Assembly (NCBI GenBank): GCA_016869195.1
Contig: VGET01000008.1
Location: 1-35,733 of the forward strand
DNA length: 35,733 bases
Reading direction: 5' to 3'
DNA from: Alphaproteobacteria bacterium
Lineage (GTDB): Bacteria > Pseudomonadota > Alphaproteobacteria > UBA828
Below, piece by piece: positions 15,657 through 24,768 of this stretch. Numbering within the stretch: the first letter of the stretch is position 1; the number at the start of each line of letters is the position of its first letter. Position numbers and translations under genes: made by a program. A model generated the notes under the pieces. That model was not told the DNA's origin and ran no database searches. It saw only the letters and a list, made by a program, of their open reading frames with translations.

Positions 15657-15672
15657 TTAACCTTAATGGTTA
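15657..15672. promoter_or_regulatory. TAACC-N5-GGTTA palindrome
   Basis: TAACC (15658-15662), TTAAT, GGTTA (15668-15672) form a perfect dyad in the gap between the peptidoglycan-binding gene (minus) and the PAS gene (plus). TTAACC is also a CtrA half-site, but the full TTAA-N7-TTAA spacing is not met. It may be an operator for either gene. Confidence 0.35.
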
Positions 15673-15787
15673 GACTCGATTCGCGCGACTCGACCGGGAC
15701 GCCGGCCCCTGCGGCAACCGAAGGAACGAGCGCCCTACCTGGTCAAACTGGGAAGGGGACCGACGATTCGCAACCTTGAAGGGGTCC

Positions 15788-16297
15788 ATGGCACATCCGA
15801 GTGAGCGCCGCGCTGGCCGGCGCCTCTTCGCCTGTTGGCTCGAGGCGAGCGGCGGGAGGCGTTTTCCGAGCCTCAATCAAGTCTCCCGCAAGGCCGACAA
15901 AGACTTGTGGGATCAATCGTTTATCATTGACGTCCAAAAGGGCCCGGGGGCCTACACGATCAGCCGTGTCGGTGGCGCGCTGTCGGCCAAGTTCAGGGAC
16001 GACTTTGTCGGTCTGAAGCTGGATTCGTTGCCACGCAGCATCGCCGACGATATCAGTGACATCTGCCTGGCCGCTGTTGCTTCGGGCAAGCCGGTCGCGC
16101 GCGGGGAGGATCTTGCGCACCTGTTTGGCCATACGGTGAGTTACCGTCTGGTGCTGCTACCGGTGGGTGAGGCCGAGGTGGTTGAGCAGCTTGTCGGCAC
16201 GATCGGATTTCTCGATCGGCCGATCGATTTTCCCACGCTCGCGCCGACCAACGCCAACGCCAAGCTGCCGCCGAGCCGCCTGCCGCCCGGCACTTGA
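15788..16297 (+). CDS. PAS-domain (PAS_5-like) protein
   Basis: 169 aa, soluble. The pattern ACWLEASGGRRFPSLNQV, then FIIDV, then YTISRVGGALSAKFRDDFVG, then SYRLVLLPVGE and LVGTIGFLD fits the alphaproteobacterial PAS_5 family: single-domain proteins with a degenerate PAS fold whose ligands and partners are mostly unknown. Residues after about 155 are a Pro-rich tail. The start is the ATG at 15788 with AAGGGG 3-8 nt upstream; a TTG at 15776 is an alternative. Its stop codon overlaps the -35 box of the hsp20 promoter. Confidence 0.7.
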   Translation: MAHPSERRAGRRLFACWLEASGGRRFPSLNQVSRKADKDLWDQSFIIDVQKGPGAYTISRVGGALSAKFRDDFVGLKLDSLPRSIADDISDICLAAVASGKPVARGEDLAHLFGHTVSYRLVLLPVGEAEVVEQLVGTIGFLDRPIDFPTLAPTNANAKLPPSRLPPGT

Positions 16298-16320
16298 AGG
16301 CCGGCTGATCATCCCCATAT
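16293..16320 (+). promoter_or_regulatory. Sigma-32 (RpoH)-type heat-shock promoter for hsp20
   Basis: CTTGAA at 16293-16298, a 14-nt gap, then CCCCATAT at 16313-16320 closely match the heat-shock promoter consensus (CTTGAAA, N11-15, CCCCATNT). The -35 box overlaps the stop of the PAS gene. Transcription would start near 16326-16328, leaving a leader of about 110 nt before the hsp20 ATG. Confidence 0.75.
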
Positions 16321-16409
16321 CCGATTCGCCGTCGCCGCATGGGGCGGGGCGGCGAGTATGTGGCTTGCCTGCTGCGATGGCCCTTGCCGGTGACGGGAGG
16401 GCGAGATGC

Positions 16410-16434
16410 GGCCGCCCGCTCGGGATGAGGGGCC
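16410..16434 (+). promoter_or_regulatory. Leader hairpin hiding the hsp20 ribosome-binding site (possible RNA thermometer)
   Basis: GGCC-G-CCC (16410-16417) can pair with GGGGCC (16429-16434) with one bulged G and a loop of about 11 nt. This buries the GAGGGG that serves the ATG at 16439. Small heat-shock genes of rhizobia often carry ROSE thermometers in leaders of similar length. No firm ROSE consensus was recognised, so this is a structural inference only. Confidence 0.4.
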
Positions 16435-16438
16435 TTTC

Positions 16439-16987
16439 ATGAGCCGAATGTCGCCATTCAATAGTCCGCTGCTGCTCGGCTTTGACCAGCTTGAGCGCGT
16501 GCTTGAGCGTGTCGCCAAGAACGGAGGCGATGGCTACCCGCCCTATAACATCCTCCAGCTCGGTACCGACCGGCTGCGTATCACGCTCGCGGTCGCAGGG
16601 TTCGCCGAGGCGGAGCTGATGGTGACGGTGGAAAACCGGCAGCTCCTCATCCGGGGCGCCAAGGCCGAGGACGTGGAGGATGGCGCCGTCTATCTCTATC
16701 GGGGCATTGCCGGGCGGCAATTCCAACGTACCTTTCTTCTTGCCGAGGGCATTGAGGTGACCGGCGCCTCGCTCGAGAACGGGCTGCTGCACATCGATCT
16801 CGCACGCCCGGTCGAGCAGGACACGGTGCGACGGATCAGCATCACGACCAAGCGATCCACCAAGGATGAGGGCAGCCGCCTTTTCGGCGACGGGCGGTCA
16901 GCGCCTCAAGCAGCAGAGCCAGTCGCCGAGCAGAGCCCGACGCGGCGTGTCGTCAGCGCGCCGGCGCGGGAACGGAGTACGACATGA
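16439..16987 (+). CDS. Small heat-shock protein, Hsp20/alpha-crystallin family
   Basis: 182 aa, IbpA-like holdase that binds unfolding proteins in the cytoplasm. The N-terminal arm reads MSRMSPFNSPLLLGFDQLE, then YPPYNI. The alpha-crystallin domain runs from about 36 to 130 with LRITLAVAGF, YRGIAGRQFQRTF and ASLENGLLHIDLARP (the conserved ENGLL). The tail of about 45 residues is rich in Ala, Glu and Arg. The ATG at 16439 fits family N-termini. An in-frame ATG at 16406 with its own GGGAGG upstream would add 11 residues. It has a sigma-32-like promoter and overlaps the DUF1150 gene by ATGA. Confidence 0.92.
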   Translation: MSRMSPFNSPLLLGFDQLERVLERVAKNGGDGYPPYNILQLGTDRLRITLAVAGFAEAELMVTVENRQLLIRGAKAEDVEDGAVYLYRGIAGRQFQRTFLLAEGIEVTGASLENGLLHIDLARPVEQDTVRRISITTKRSTKDEGSRLFGDGRSAPQAAEPVAEQSPTRRVVSAPARERSTT

Positions 16988-17208
16988 TCAAGGACGCCGC
17001 CAACACCAACCACGCCACGCTGGCAGCCGAAGCGTTTGCGGCTCTCGGTGGCCCGACGCTCGCCTATATCAAGGCCGAGATGTTCGGCAAGGACGAGGGC
17101 TTCGCCATCCATGGCGCAGATGGGCGCCTGCTCGGCGCGGCGCCGACCCGCGAGCTCGCCTTCGCGGCCGCGCGCCAACACAATCTCGAGCCGGTCAGCG
17201 TGCATTGA
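16984..17208 (+). CDS. DUF1150 family protein
   Basis: 74 aa, small soluble protein. The pattern ALGGPTLAYIKAEMFG, FAIHGADGRLLGAAPTRELA and the final HNLEPVSVH match DUF1150, a family that commonly follows hsp20 in alphaproteobacteria. The start ATG overlaps the hsp20 stop (ATGA), so the two are translated together and are probably both heat-induced. The function is unknown; a helper of the small heat-shock protein is a reasonable guess. Its 3' end overlaps the convergent M23 gene by 14 nt. Confidence 0.9.
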   Translation: MIKDAANTNHATLAAEAFAALGGPTLAYIKAEMFGKDEGFAIHGADGRLLGAAPTRELAFAAARQHNLEPVSVH

Positions 17209-18214
17209 GGGTAGCCTCGCCGGTCGCGCTGGCGACCACGGTGGGCCTGCCATCGATCGTCCGAACCAACCGATACTCACCGCGATAGACGCCGGGCGGC
17301 CAGCCGCCTTTCGGTTGCTTGCGCCCGGCGAAGTCGAAGTGCTGATGTGCATCGGCCTCCAACACGTGGCGATGCGCCACTAGCTCGACGCCCCCAGGAC
17401 CGATCAGCCGAAACTCCTCGATATCTCCGGCCCGGAGGCCGTAGACGTCGGCGTAGAAGGTCAGGGCCGGCGCGTCGGTGCTGAAGCTGAGCGCGCGCTC
17501 GGCGCCATCGCGCACGCGCGCCTTGTCGGGTTTGCCCACGGCGAAGCCTGAGAGCAGCACGCCGGTCGGCTGATAGCTGAGCAGCGCGAGCGTCTCGGCG
17601 TTCCACAAGGGCGCCCGCTTCGCGCGGCAATCCTGACCCGGCGTCGGCCCGACATAGGGATCGATCGCGGCCTCACCCAAGCGCACCGCAAAGTCGAGAT
17701 GCGGAAAATTGCTGTTGCCCGAGAGCCCGATTTTTCCGAGGCGCTGGCCTGCGACGACGACATCGCCCGGCTTCACCGCGAGGCTGCCCTTCATCAGGTG
17801 CGAATACTGGGTCTCCCAGCCGTCGCTGTGGCTGATCACCACGGCATTGCCGGCGTCCTTGCCTTCAAGCGACTCTTGGCCCCGCTCATCGACGCTGATC
17901 TCAGGCTCGCCGTCGCGCACGGCGCGCACGACACCGTCGGCCGCTGCGAGCACGTCCACGCCCGCGCGCATGGCGGCGTAATCGGGCAAACGAAAATCCG
18001 TGCCCTTGTGCTCGTCATAGGTGAGCACGCCGCAGGCAAAGTCCTGGATCGGCTTGCCCGGTGCGAGATCGACATGGAACTGCACGAAACAGGTCTCCCC
18101 GATCACGCAGTCGACCGGCAGCTGAAGACTGGGCGCCGAGCCCGCGCTTCGCGCGTCACCGACCATCGCCGTCGTGGCGAGCACAATAAGCGCACCGAAC
18201 CTGAGCCAAACCAT
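17195..18214 (-). CDS. Periplasmic M23 (LytM-like) peptidase family protein
   Basis: 339 aa from the ATG at 18214, 7 nt after the histidine kinase stop. A signal peptide covers about residues 1-24. The LytM core carries HKGTDF (His69, Asp73), YSHL (His138) and SGNSNFPHLDF. Family members usually end that last motif in HxH, which supplies the catalytic His and a zinc ligand. Here the second His is Asp174, so zinc binding may be altered or the protein may be a non-catalytic activator. A beta-rich C-terminal domain follows (about 200-339). It is co-transcribed with the ChvI/ChvG-like pair, which fits envelope sensing or cell-wall remodelling. Confidence 0.82.
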   Translation of the reverse strand: MVWLRFGALIVLATTAMVGDARSAGSAPSLQLPVDCVIGETCFVQFHVDLAPGKPIQDFACGVLTYDEHKGTDFRLPDYAAMRAGVDVLAAADGVVRAVRDGEPEISVDERGQESLEGKDAGNAVVISHSDGWETQYSHLMKGSLAVKPGDVVVAGQRLGKIGLSGNSNFPHLDFAVRLGEAAIDPYVGPTPGQDCRAKRAPLWNAETLALLSYQPTGVLLSGFAVGKPDKARVRDGAERALSFSTDAPALTFYADVYGLRAGDIEEFRLIGPGGVELVAHRHVLEADAHQHFDFAGRKQPKGGWPPGVYRGEYRLVRTIDGRPTVVASATGEATLNAR

Positions 18215-18221
18215 GAATCGG

Positions 18222-19952
18222 TCAGGTGCCGGGGGCGGCGGCCAGGGTCGCCTGGAAGCGGGCGCCGATGCCGGTGCGCGCCTCGAGGCAAAGCAGCCGT
18301 CCGCCGAACGCCTCGATGATTTGGCGCGAGATGCTGAGCCCGAGGCCGGCATGGGTGCCGAACTTCTCGCCCTGCGGCCGCGAGGAATAGAAGCGCTCGA
18401 AGATGCGCTCGCGCATCGCCTCGGGCACGCCGGGCCCTGAATCCTCGACCTCGAAGATCACGGCGCGGCCGGTGCGCGCCAGCCTTAGCGTCACCATGCC
18501 GTCGGGCGGGCTGAACGAGCGCGCGTTCTTCACGAGATTCTGAATCACTTGGGTCAGGCGGTCCTCGCCCGCGACGACGATGAACGGGCCTGGCCCTTCG
18601 GTCTCAAGCCTGAGCGGGATGAAGCCTGGCGTCTCCGCGTTCATCTCCTCATCGAACGAGACATGGAGCGAGAGCAGCTGCGCGAGATCGACCGGCTCGA
18701 GCGCCATGCGCGAAAGCTCGGAATCGAGGCGCGACGCCGCCGATATTTCGCTCAGCAGCCGGTCGAGGCGCTTCACGTCGTCGATCACGATCTCAAGTAG
18801 CTGTCGGCGCTTGGCGTCATCCCCGATGCGGATCGCGGTTTCGACCGCGCTGCGCACCGAGCTCAACGGGTTCTTGATCTCGTGCGCGACATCGGCCGCG
18901 AAGCGCTCAATCGCATCGATGCGCTGATAGAGCGCGTTGGTCATGTCACGCAGGGCGCCCGAGAGGCCGCCGATCTCGTCGCGCCGCGACGAGAAATCCG
19001 GGATCACCGGCTTCTCGCCCCGACCGTGGCGCACGCGAAGCGCCGCTTCGGCGAGGCGTTTCACCGGGCGGGTGATGGTGCCGGCGAGATAGAGCGAAAG
19101 CAGCACGGTGATGAGAAGCGCAATGCCAAAGGCCTCGAGCACGGCAAAACGCATGCCGCGCACGTCGCGCGCCACGTCTTCCGCGCTCGCGGTGATCAGG
19201 AGCGCGCCCTCGATGCGCTTCAGCGCCTGAACCGGCAGCGCCACCAGCACAGCGAGCGAACCGTCCGAGGTCTCGCCGATCAGGCTGGTGGTTTCACCGG
19301 TCAGCGCGCGGCCGACGGTCGCGCCGATCACCGAGCGCGAGCCCTTGCCTTCGACGATCCTGGGCATCCTGGTGCGCGGCGGCAGGTCGCGCACGATCCA
19401 CTCATAGATGTCGACGGCGAGGCGCCCGAGGAAGCCGTTCTCGGGCGGTGCCGGCAATTCGCTCGTCTGCACCTTCGCGCCGGGAAGCCCCTGGGAATCG
19501 ACGATGAGGCGTCCCCGCGTGTCGAACAAGCGCACGCGCTGGTCGGCGGGCAAGGAGAGCCGGCCGATGAAGCCCGCGGCATCCACGCGGCGCGGCTTGT
19601 TTGCGGCGCCCTCCTCCTCGACGTCGCGTACGAGCCCGCTTGCGATCATGCTGCCCTCGAGCTTGAGCGAGGAGATCTTGTTCTCGATCAGGCTGCGCTG
19701 ATAGCGATCCAGATAGAAAAAGCCGCCGAGCAGAAGCGCAAGCGCCAGCACGTTGATTGCGAGAATGCGCGCGGTGAGCGGAATGAAGGGGCGGCGTGAG
19801 CGCGCCTTCTTGGGCTTCGCATCGGTTGCCTTGGAGCGCGCCGGCTTTTGCGGGATCTCGATGTCTGCCGCCGCGGCCGCCGCCGTCGCGCCGAGCGCCT
19901 CGGTCCCCGGCGCCTTGGCGTCAGGACTGTAAGAAGCGATATCCGACGCCAT
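18222..19952 (-). CDS. chvG: Sensor histidine kinase, ChvG/ExoS-like
   Basis: 576 aa from the ATG at 19952, which overlaps the end of the regulator gene by 32 nt. A basic cytoplasmic N-terminus (1-58) leads to TM1 (about 61-82), a periplasmic sensor of about 185 residues, TM2 (about 269-291), HAMP (292-345), HisKA with phospho-accepting His357 in [17 protein letters not shown], and an HATPase domain ([10 protein letters not shown]-box, [23 protein letters not shown]). ChvG kinases respond to acid or envelope stress in rhizobia and Agrobacterium and act on ChvI. Order and gene linkage (regulator, kinase, pckA close by and divergent) support the call. Confidence 0.85.
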   Translation of the reverse strand: MASDIASYSPDAKAPGTEALGATAAAAAADIEIPQKPARSKATDAKPKKARSRRPFIPLTARILAINVLALALLLGGFFYLDRYQRSLIENKISSLKLEGSMIASGLVRDVEEEGAANKPRRVDAAGFIGRLSLPADQRVRLFDTRGRLIVDSQGLPGAKVQTSELPAPPENGFLGRLAVDIYEWIVRDLPPRTRMPRIVEGKGSRSVIGATVGRALTGETTSLIGETSDGSLAVLVALPVQALKRIEGALLITASAEDVARDVRGMRFAVLEAFGIALLITVLLSLYLAGTITRPVKRLAEAALRVRHGRGEKPVIPDFSSRRDEIGGLSGALRDMTNALYQRIDAIERFAADVAHEIKNPLSSVRSAVETAIRIGDDAKRRQLLEIVIDDVKRLDRLLSEISAASRLDSELSRMALEPVDLAQLLSLHVSFDEEMNAETPGFIPLRLETEGPGPFIVVAGEDRLTQVIQNLVKNARSFSPPDGMVTLRLARTGRAVIFEVEDSGPGVPEAMRERIFERFYSSRPQGEKFGTHAGLGLSISRQIIEAFGGRLLCLEARTGIGARFQATLAAAPGT

Positions 19953-20622
19953 AGAGCGTCTCGATCTTGGCGAAGGACGTATCGACGCTCTTGAACTTCT
20001 TGCGAATGCGCTTGATGTGGCTGTCAATCGTCCGGTCGTCGACGAACGTCTCGCCGTCATAGGCCGCGTCCATCAGCTGGTCGCGGCTCTTCACATGGCC
20101 TGGGCGCAGCGCGAGTGATTTCAACAGCAGGAACTCGGTGACGGTGAGGATGATCGATTCGCCGCGCCAGGTGCAGAGATGGCGCGTCGGGTCGAGCACG
20201 AGCTCGCCCCGCACGATCACGGGCTCGGCCGGCGTCGTCGTACCGGCGGCGCGGCTCTCGAGATTGCGGCGCAGCACCGCCTTGATGCGCTCGATCAGCA
20301 GGCGCTGGGAGAACGGCTTGGTGATGTAGTCGTCCGCGCCAAGCTTCAGGCCTTCGATCTGGTCGGCCTCTTCGATCTTCGAGGTGAGAAAGATCACCGG
20401 CATGGCGCTGTGCCGGCGCAGCTGGCGCAACAGCTCGAGTCCGTCGAGCTTCGGCATTTTGATGTCGATGACCGCGATGTCGGGCGGTTTGGCGAGCAGG
20501 TCCTTCAGGCCCTTCTCGGGATCGCTCGACGGTCGCACGGCAAAGCCCTCGGCCTCGAGCGCCATGGAGACCGAGGCGAGAATGTTCTGGTCGTCATCGA
20601 TCAGGGCGATCGTCTGAGGCAT
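19921..20622 (-). CDS. chvI: Response regulator, ChvI-like (OmpR family)
   Basis: 233 aa from the ATG at 20622 ([17 protein letters not shown]). The receiver domain (1 to about 120) has the acidic pocket IDDD at 8-11, phospho-acceptor Asp53 in VIDIKMP and Lys in ITKPF. The DNA-binding winged helix (about 135-230) has [38 protein letters not shown] and TLYGVGYRF. The segment [22 protein letters not shown] is typical of ChvI. It precedes and overlaps the kinase gene. The frame extends upstream to 20685 but lacks family similarity there. Confidence 0.88.
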   Translation of the reverse strand: MPQTIALIDDDQNILASVSMALEAEGFAVRPSSDPEKGLKDLLAKPPDIAVIDIKMPKLDGLELLRQLRRHSAMPVIFLTSKIEEADQIEGLKLGADDYITKPFSQRLLIERIKAVLRRNLESRAAGTTTPAEPVIVRGELVLDPTRHLCTWRGESIILTVTEFLLLKSLALRPGHVKSRDQLMDAAYDGETFVDDRTIDSHIKRIRKKFKSVDTSFAKIETLYGVGYRFLQS

Positions 20623-20758
20623 CGGCGAGACGGTCCTGCGTGCGGGGGCCGATCGGGTGTCGGCCGCGTGATCCTGGCAGGTCAAGGTTTGCCAAGTATT
20701 GAGGCGATTCTACGACCGGGCCGCGCACTTTGCCACTTGGGGCGGCTGCTCCGGCCTG

Positions 20759-22126
20759 TCAAGCCGGTGCAAGCGCACGGCGGGTGAGCGTTCTGAAGCG
20801 GAGCGCGAGGGTTAATGAGGAGACGATCGTGCCCGCCGTGATCGCCCAAATCAGGCCGGACGCGCCGAGCCCGGCGCCGACTGCCAGGCCATAGCCCAAG
20901 GGCAGGGTGACGCACCACCACGACACGAACTGGATGATCGAGGGCGCCCAAACGTCCGCGAGGCCCCGAAGCGCGCCCTGGAGCACCATCTGGGCGCCGT
21001 CGGTGATGAGGAAGGTCGCCGCCACCAGGATCAGCGTTTGGGTCAAGGCCCGCACGTCCTGGTCATCCGTGTAGAGGCCTGCGATGCCGCCCGGCACCGC
21101 GACAAAAGCCACCGTCGCGATCGCCATGATCACGGCAATTACCACCACGCTCGCCCAGCCGGCCCGCGCCATCTCGAGCGGCTCGCGCCGGCCGAGCGCG
21201 GTGCCGACCCTCACCGTCGCGGCCGAGCCGGTGCCGACCGCCGACATGAACATGAGCGAAGCGAGGTTAAGCGTGATCTGATAGCCGGCCAGCGCCGCCG
21301 GCCCGAGCAGCCCGGCGATCAACGTGAGGGCCGAGAAGGCGCCCGCCTCGAGCCCGCGCGAGAGGCCAAGCGGGTAGCCCAGGCGGAACAGCCGGCCGAT
21401 CTCGGGCCAAAGGCCGGTCCACCGGCCATTGAGGCCGAGCGCCTCGCGGTCCTTAAGGCGTGTGATGTAGCCGAGCAGGCAAAACAGCATGAGCCAGCGC
21501 ACGATCGAGGTGGCAATCGCCGCGCCCTCCGCCCCAAGCGGTGGCAGGCCGAGCCCGCCATAGATGAACAGCCAGTCGAGCAGTGCATTGGCGAGGACGG
21601 CGCTGAGCGAGGTGATCATGCCGGGCAACGGCCGGCTCAGGCCTTCGAGAAAGAAGGAGCAGGCGATCCACAGGCCGAGGCCCGGCATGCCCCAGGCGAA
21701 CATCAGGAAGATGCGCCCTCCGCCGGCTGCGATCTCAGATGACTGGCCGAGCAAGAGCAGCAGCCACTCGCCGAGCAGGCTGATCAGGCCAAGCGCGAGG
21801 CCGAGCAGGGTGCCAAGCATGAGGCTGGCGCGGAACAGCGTGCCGCAGGCTTTGAGGTCGCCTGCGCCGACATTGCGCGCGACCAGGATCGCCGTGCTTT
21901 GCAGCAGGCCGACCGCGACCAGCACCATGACGAACTGGACCGCATTGGCCGCCGCGAAGCTCGCCAGCGAATTGACGTCGTAATGCCCGAGCATGGCGGT
22001 ATCGACCGCCAGCATCAGAAGCAGCCCGGCGCGCGCGATCACGACCGGCACCGACAGTCTGAGCGTAGGGCCGATATGGCTCTTGAGGCCCGGGGAAAGA
22101 GAGAGCGTGCGAGGCAGGCGCGACAT
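20759..22126 (-). CDS. MATE-family efflux transporter (NorM/DinF-like)
   Basis: 455 aa with about twelve hydrophobic helices in two halves. Family marks are the start LRLSVPVVIARAGLLLMLAVDTAMLGHY, the middle GLSRGLEAGAFSALTLIAGL and the segment MSAVGTGSAATVRVGTALGRRE, which holds the conserved 'R-x-G-x-x-x-G' loop. These proteins export cationic drugs or metabolites using Na+ or H+. It lies about 136 nt upstream of the ChvI start on the same strand and is divergent from the HugZ-like gene. The substrate is unknown. Confidence 0.88.
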   Translation of the reverse strand: MSRLPRTLSLSPGLKSHIGPTLRLSVPVVIARAGLLLMLAVDTAMLGHYDVNSLASFAAANAVQFVMVLVAVGLLQSTAILVARNVGAGDLKACGTLFRASLMLGTLLGLALGLISLLGEWLLLLLGQSSEIAAGGGRIFLMFAWGMPGLGLWIACSFFLEGLSRPLPGMITSLSAVLANALLDWLFIYGGLGLPPLGAEGAAIATSIVRWLMLFCLLGYITRLKDREALGLNGRWTGLWPEIGRLFRLGYPLGLSRGLEAGAFSALTLIAGLLGPAALAGYQITLNLASLMFMSAVGTGSAATVRVGTALGRREPLEMARAGWASVVVIAVIMAIATVAFVAVPGGIAGLYTDDQDVRALTQTLILVAATFLITDGAQMVLQGALRGLADVWAPSIIQFVSWWCVTLPLGYGLAVGAGLGASGLIWAITAGTIVSSLTLALRFRTLTRRALAPA

Positions 22127-22228
22127 GGCGCGCGACCATAGCCAACCGAACGGCCCCTGTCGCGTGCTCGCGCGTTACAGCGCGCCGGGCGATACTGGGC
22201 GCGGTTTAGCAATCCAGGGGCATGACGG

Positions 22229-22996
22229 ATGGAACGGGGCGGGGATGATCTCGGGCGGTCGGCGCGACGGCTGATCAGGCAATCAAGAGTTGCGACACTT
22301 GCAACTGCCGGCCGGGTCGATAGCCCCGCCGCCGGGCATTCTTATGGCTCGCTGGTGCTGGTCGCGGCCGACTATGACGCTGCCCCGCTCCTGTTGATTT
22401 CGCGCCTGGCCGAGCACACCCAAAATATCGCTCAAGACCCTCGGGTCTCGCTCCTGTTCGAGGCGACCGCCGGCTTGGTCGATCCATTGACCGGGCCGAG
22501 GCTCACACTCCTGGGTGTGGCTGAGCCGGCCGAGCGATCTGGCCAGCGCACGCGCTTCCTCGCGCGCCACCCGTCGGCCGCGGACTATGCCGGGTTCGCC
22601 GACTTTTCGCTGGTCAGGGTTCGCGCGATCCGTGCCCATCTGGTCGCCGGCTTCGGCCGGATTAATTGGATCGAGGCGGAGTCTTTGACTTTCGAAATAG
22701 GGTCGGCCCAGGCGTTGATCCGGGCTGAGGCCGAGATCGTAGCCCATATGAACGCGGATCACGCGGATGCGCTCTCCCTCTATGCGACCGTCCTGCTCGG
22801 CGCCGAGCCTGGCGATTTGCGGATGACCGGCATCGACCCCGAGGGTCTGGATCTTCGGGCGTCCCCGGCACGGGTGCTTCGGCTCGACTTCGAGTCGCCG
22901 GTTCGTGACGGCGCGGAGGCACGGGAAAGACTGATCGACCTGGCCCAACGCGCACGCCGGGCTGGGGCCGCAAACCGGCCGGTCGAGAGGTCTTGA
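22229..22996 (+). CDS. HugZ-like pyridoxamine-phosphate-oxidase-fold protein
   Basis: 255 aa. The N-terminal split-barrel (about 10-150) reads [52 protein letters not shown] and FARINWIEA-like (here FGRINWIEA). The C-terminal DUF2470-type domain (about 160-245) has [19 protein letters not shown]. This two-domain layout is that of HugZ/HutZ-type haem-binding or haem-degrading proteins, but the canonical C-terminal haem His of HugZ was not confirmed. No haem uptake genes are seen here. The start at 22229 has AGGGG about 9 nt upstream. pckA follows after 100 nt on the same strand. Confidence 0.8.
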   Translation: MERGGDDLGRSARRLIRQSRVATLATAGRVDSPAAGHSYGSLVLVAADYDAAPLLLISRLAEHTQNIAQDPRVSLLFEATAGLVDPLTGPRLTLLGVAEPAERSGQRTRFLARHPSAADYAGFADFSLVRVRAIRAHLVAGFGRINWIEAESLTFEIGSAQALIRAEAEIVAHMNADHADALSLYATVLLGAEPGDLRMTGIDPEGLDLRASPARVLRLDFESPVRDGAEARERLIDLAQRARRAGAANRPVERS

Positions 22997-23096
22997 ACCA
23001 GGGCGGCGCGCGGTGTTGAATGCGCCGCCAATCGCCCCCGGTTTCGGCGCCGCCGGCGTTCGCGACCTGACCCAACAACGAAGGTTGATCGACGAC

Positions 23097-24704
23097 ATGG
23101 CGCAGGCAGCAAAGCATACCGCTCATGATGGACTCACCGCGCTCGGCCATGGGCTGATGGCGCGGCCGCATTTCAATTTGTCGGTCCCGGCCCTCTATGA
23201 GCACGCGCTGCGGCGCGGCGAGGCGGAGTTGGCGGCCGGCGGGCCGCTCGTCGCCCGCACCGGCATCCACACCGGCCGCTCGCCGAATGACAAGTTCATC
23301 GTGCGCGATGCCGCGACGGACTCGACCGTCTGGTGGGGCAATGTGAACCGGCCGATGGAGCCGGCGAGGTTCCAGTCGATCAAGTCGCGCATGGTCGGCT
23401 ATCTGAAAGGCCGCGAGCTTTATGTACTGGATTGCTTTGGCGGCGCCGACCGCACCCATCGGCTCCCGGTGCGCGTCATCAGCGAGCTCGCCTGGCACAA
23501 TCTGTTTGCGCGCAATCTGTTCATTCAGCCGAACGCGGCCGAGCGCGCCCAGCATAAACCGGAGTTCACGATCATACAGGCGCCGGGCTTCCAAGCCGAT
23601 CCAAAGGCTGATGGCGTCAATTCGCAGACCGTGATCCTGGTCGATTTCAGCGAGCGCCTCGTGCTGATCGGCGGCACCTCCTATGCCGGCGAGTGCAAGA
23701 AATCGGTCTTCACCATCCTCAACTATCTGCTGCCGGCCAAGGGCGTGCTGCCGATGCACTGCTCGGTCAATGTCGGGCCCAAAGGCGATTCGGCGATTTT
23801 CTTTGGCCTGTCCGGCACCGGCAAGACGACGCTCTCGGCCGATCCGCATCGTACGCTGATCGGCGATGACGAGCACGGCTGGAGCGAACACGGCCTGTTC
23901 AATTTCGAGGGCGGCTGCTACGCCAAGGTGATTCGCCTCTCGAAGGAAGCCGAGCCCGAGATCTACGCGACCACGCGCATGTTCGGCACGGTGCTCGAGA
24001 ATGTCGTGATGAACCCCGCGACGCGCGAGCTCGACCTCGACGATTCGAGCCTGACCGAGAACACTCGCGGCGCCTATCCGCTCGCCTCGATCCCCAACGC
24101 CTCGGCCGAGGGCATCGCCGGCAATCCGAAGAACGTGATCATGTTGACGGCGGACGCGTTCGGCGTATTGCCGCCGATCGCGAAGCTGTCACCCGCCCAG
24201 GCGATGTATCACTTCCTCTCGGGCTACACGGCGAAGGTCGCCGGCACCGAGAAGGGCCTCGGCAAGGAGCCGCAGGCGACCTTTTCCACCTGCTTCGGCG
24301 CCCCGTTCATGCCACGCCACCCCTCGGTTTATGCCCGCATGCTGCGCGAGCGCATCGAAGCAACCGGCGCGTCCTGCTGGCTGGTCAACACCGGCTGGAC
24401 CGGCGGCGCGTTCGGCACCGGCGAGCGCATGCGCATCGCCTACACCCGCGCGCTCTTGCGCGCCGCGCTCGATGGCGCGCTCGAGAAGGTACCGTTCTCG
24501 CGCGACAATCTGTTTGGTCTCGCGGTGCCGCAGGCCTGTCCCGGCGTGCCGGACGAGGTGCTCAACCCGCGCGGCACCTGGCGCGACAAGGGGGCCTATG
24601 ATTCAACGGCGCGTGACCTCGTGGGCCGTTTCCACAAGAATTTCACGCAGTTCGAGAGCCATGTCGGCGACGAGGTGCGGGCCGCCGCGCCGAAGGCCGC
24701 GTAA
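23097..24704 (+). CDS. pckA: Phosphoenolpyruvate carboxykinase (ATP)
   Basis: 535 aa, the usual length. It converts oxaloacetate plus ATP to PEP, CO2 and ADP, the first step of gluconeogenesis. Motifs: [14 protein letters not shown] (54-67), [14 protein letters not shown] (192-205), P-loop [11 protein letters not shown] (237-247), LIGDDEHGW (254-262), [10 protein letters not shown], and [15 protein letters not shown] near the end. The open frame begins at 23013, but the added 28 residues do not look like the family, so the ATG at 23097 is used. In rhizobia pckA is transcribed divergently from chvI; here MATE and HugZ-like genes lie between them. Confidence 0.96.
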   Translation: MAQAAKHTAHDGLTALGHGLMARPHFNLSVPALYEHALRRGEAELAAGGPLVARTGIHTGRSPNDKFIVRDAATDSTVWWGNVNRPMEPARFQSIKSRMVGYLKGRELYVLDCFGGADRTHRLPVRVISELAWHNLFARNLFIQPNAAERAQHKPEFTIIQAPGFQADPKADGVNSQTVILVDFSERLVLIGGTSYAGECKKSVFTILNYLLPAKGVLPMHCSVNVGPKGDSAIFFGLSGTGKTTLSADPHRTLIGDDEHGWSEHGLFNFEGGCYAKVIRLSKEAEPEIYATTRMFGTVLENVVMNPATRELDLDDSSLTENTRGAYPLASIPNASAEGIAGNPKNVIMLTADAFGVLPPIAKLSPAQAMYHFLSGYTAKVAGTEKGLGKEPQATFSTCFGAPFMPRHPSVYARMLRERIEATGASCWLVNTGWTGGAFGTGERMRIAYTRALLRAALDGALEKVPFSRDNLFGLAVPQACPGVPDEVLNPRGTWRDKGAYDSTARDLVGRFHKNFTQFESHVGDEVRAAAPKAA

Positions 24705-24726
24705 GCCGCCATACCAGCCTCCTACT

Positions 24727-24752
24727 CCGGCGAACTCTGGATGAGTCGCCGG
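24727..24752. terminator. Hairpin between convergent pckA and CBS gene
   Basis: CCGGCGA (24727-24733) and TCGCCGG (24746-24752) form a perfect 7-bp stem with a 12-nt loop, 22 nt after the pckA stop and 16 nt before the end of the convergent CBS gene. It may terminate from both sides; no strong T-run is present. Confidence 0.45.
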
Positions 24753-24768
24753 GGGTCGGCGCTATTCC

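Noticed and set aside
15657-15672. CtrA binding site
   Set aside because: TTAACC half-sites are present, but the TTAA-N7-TTAA spacing is not met; kept only as a generic palindrome.
23013-23096. Longer N-terminus for PckA
   Set aside because: The added 28 residues have no family likeness, and the ATG at 23097 gives the normal 535-aa length.
22662-23891. 409-aa minus-strand ORF
   Set aside because: It is antisense to the HugZ-like gene and pckA, both strongly supported.
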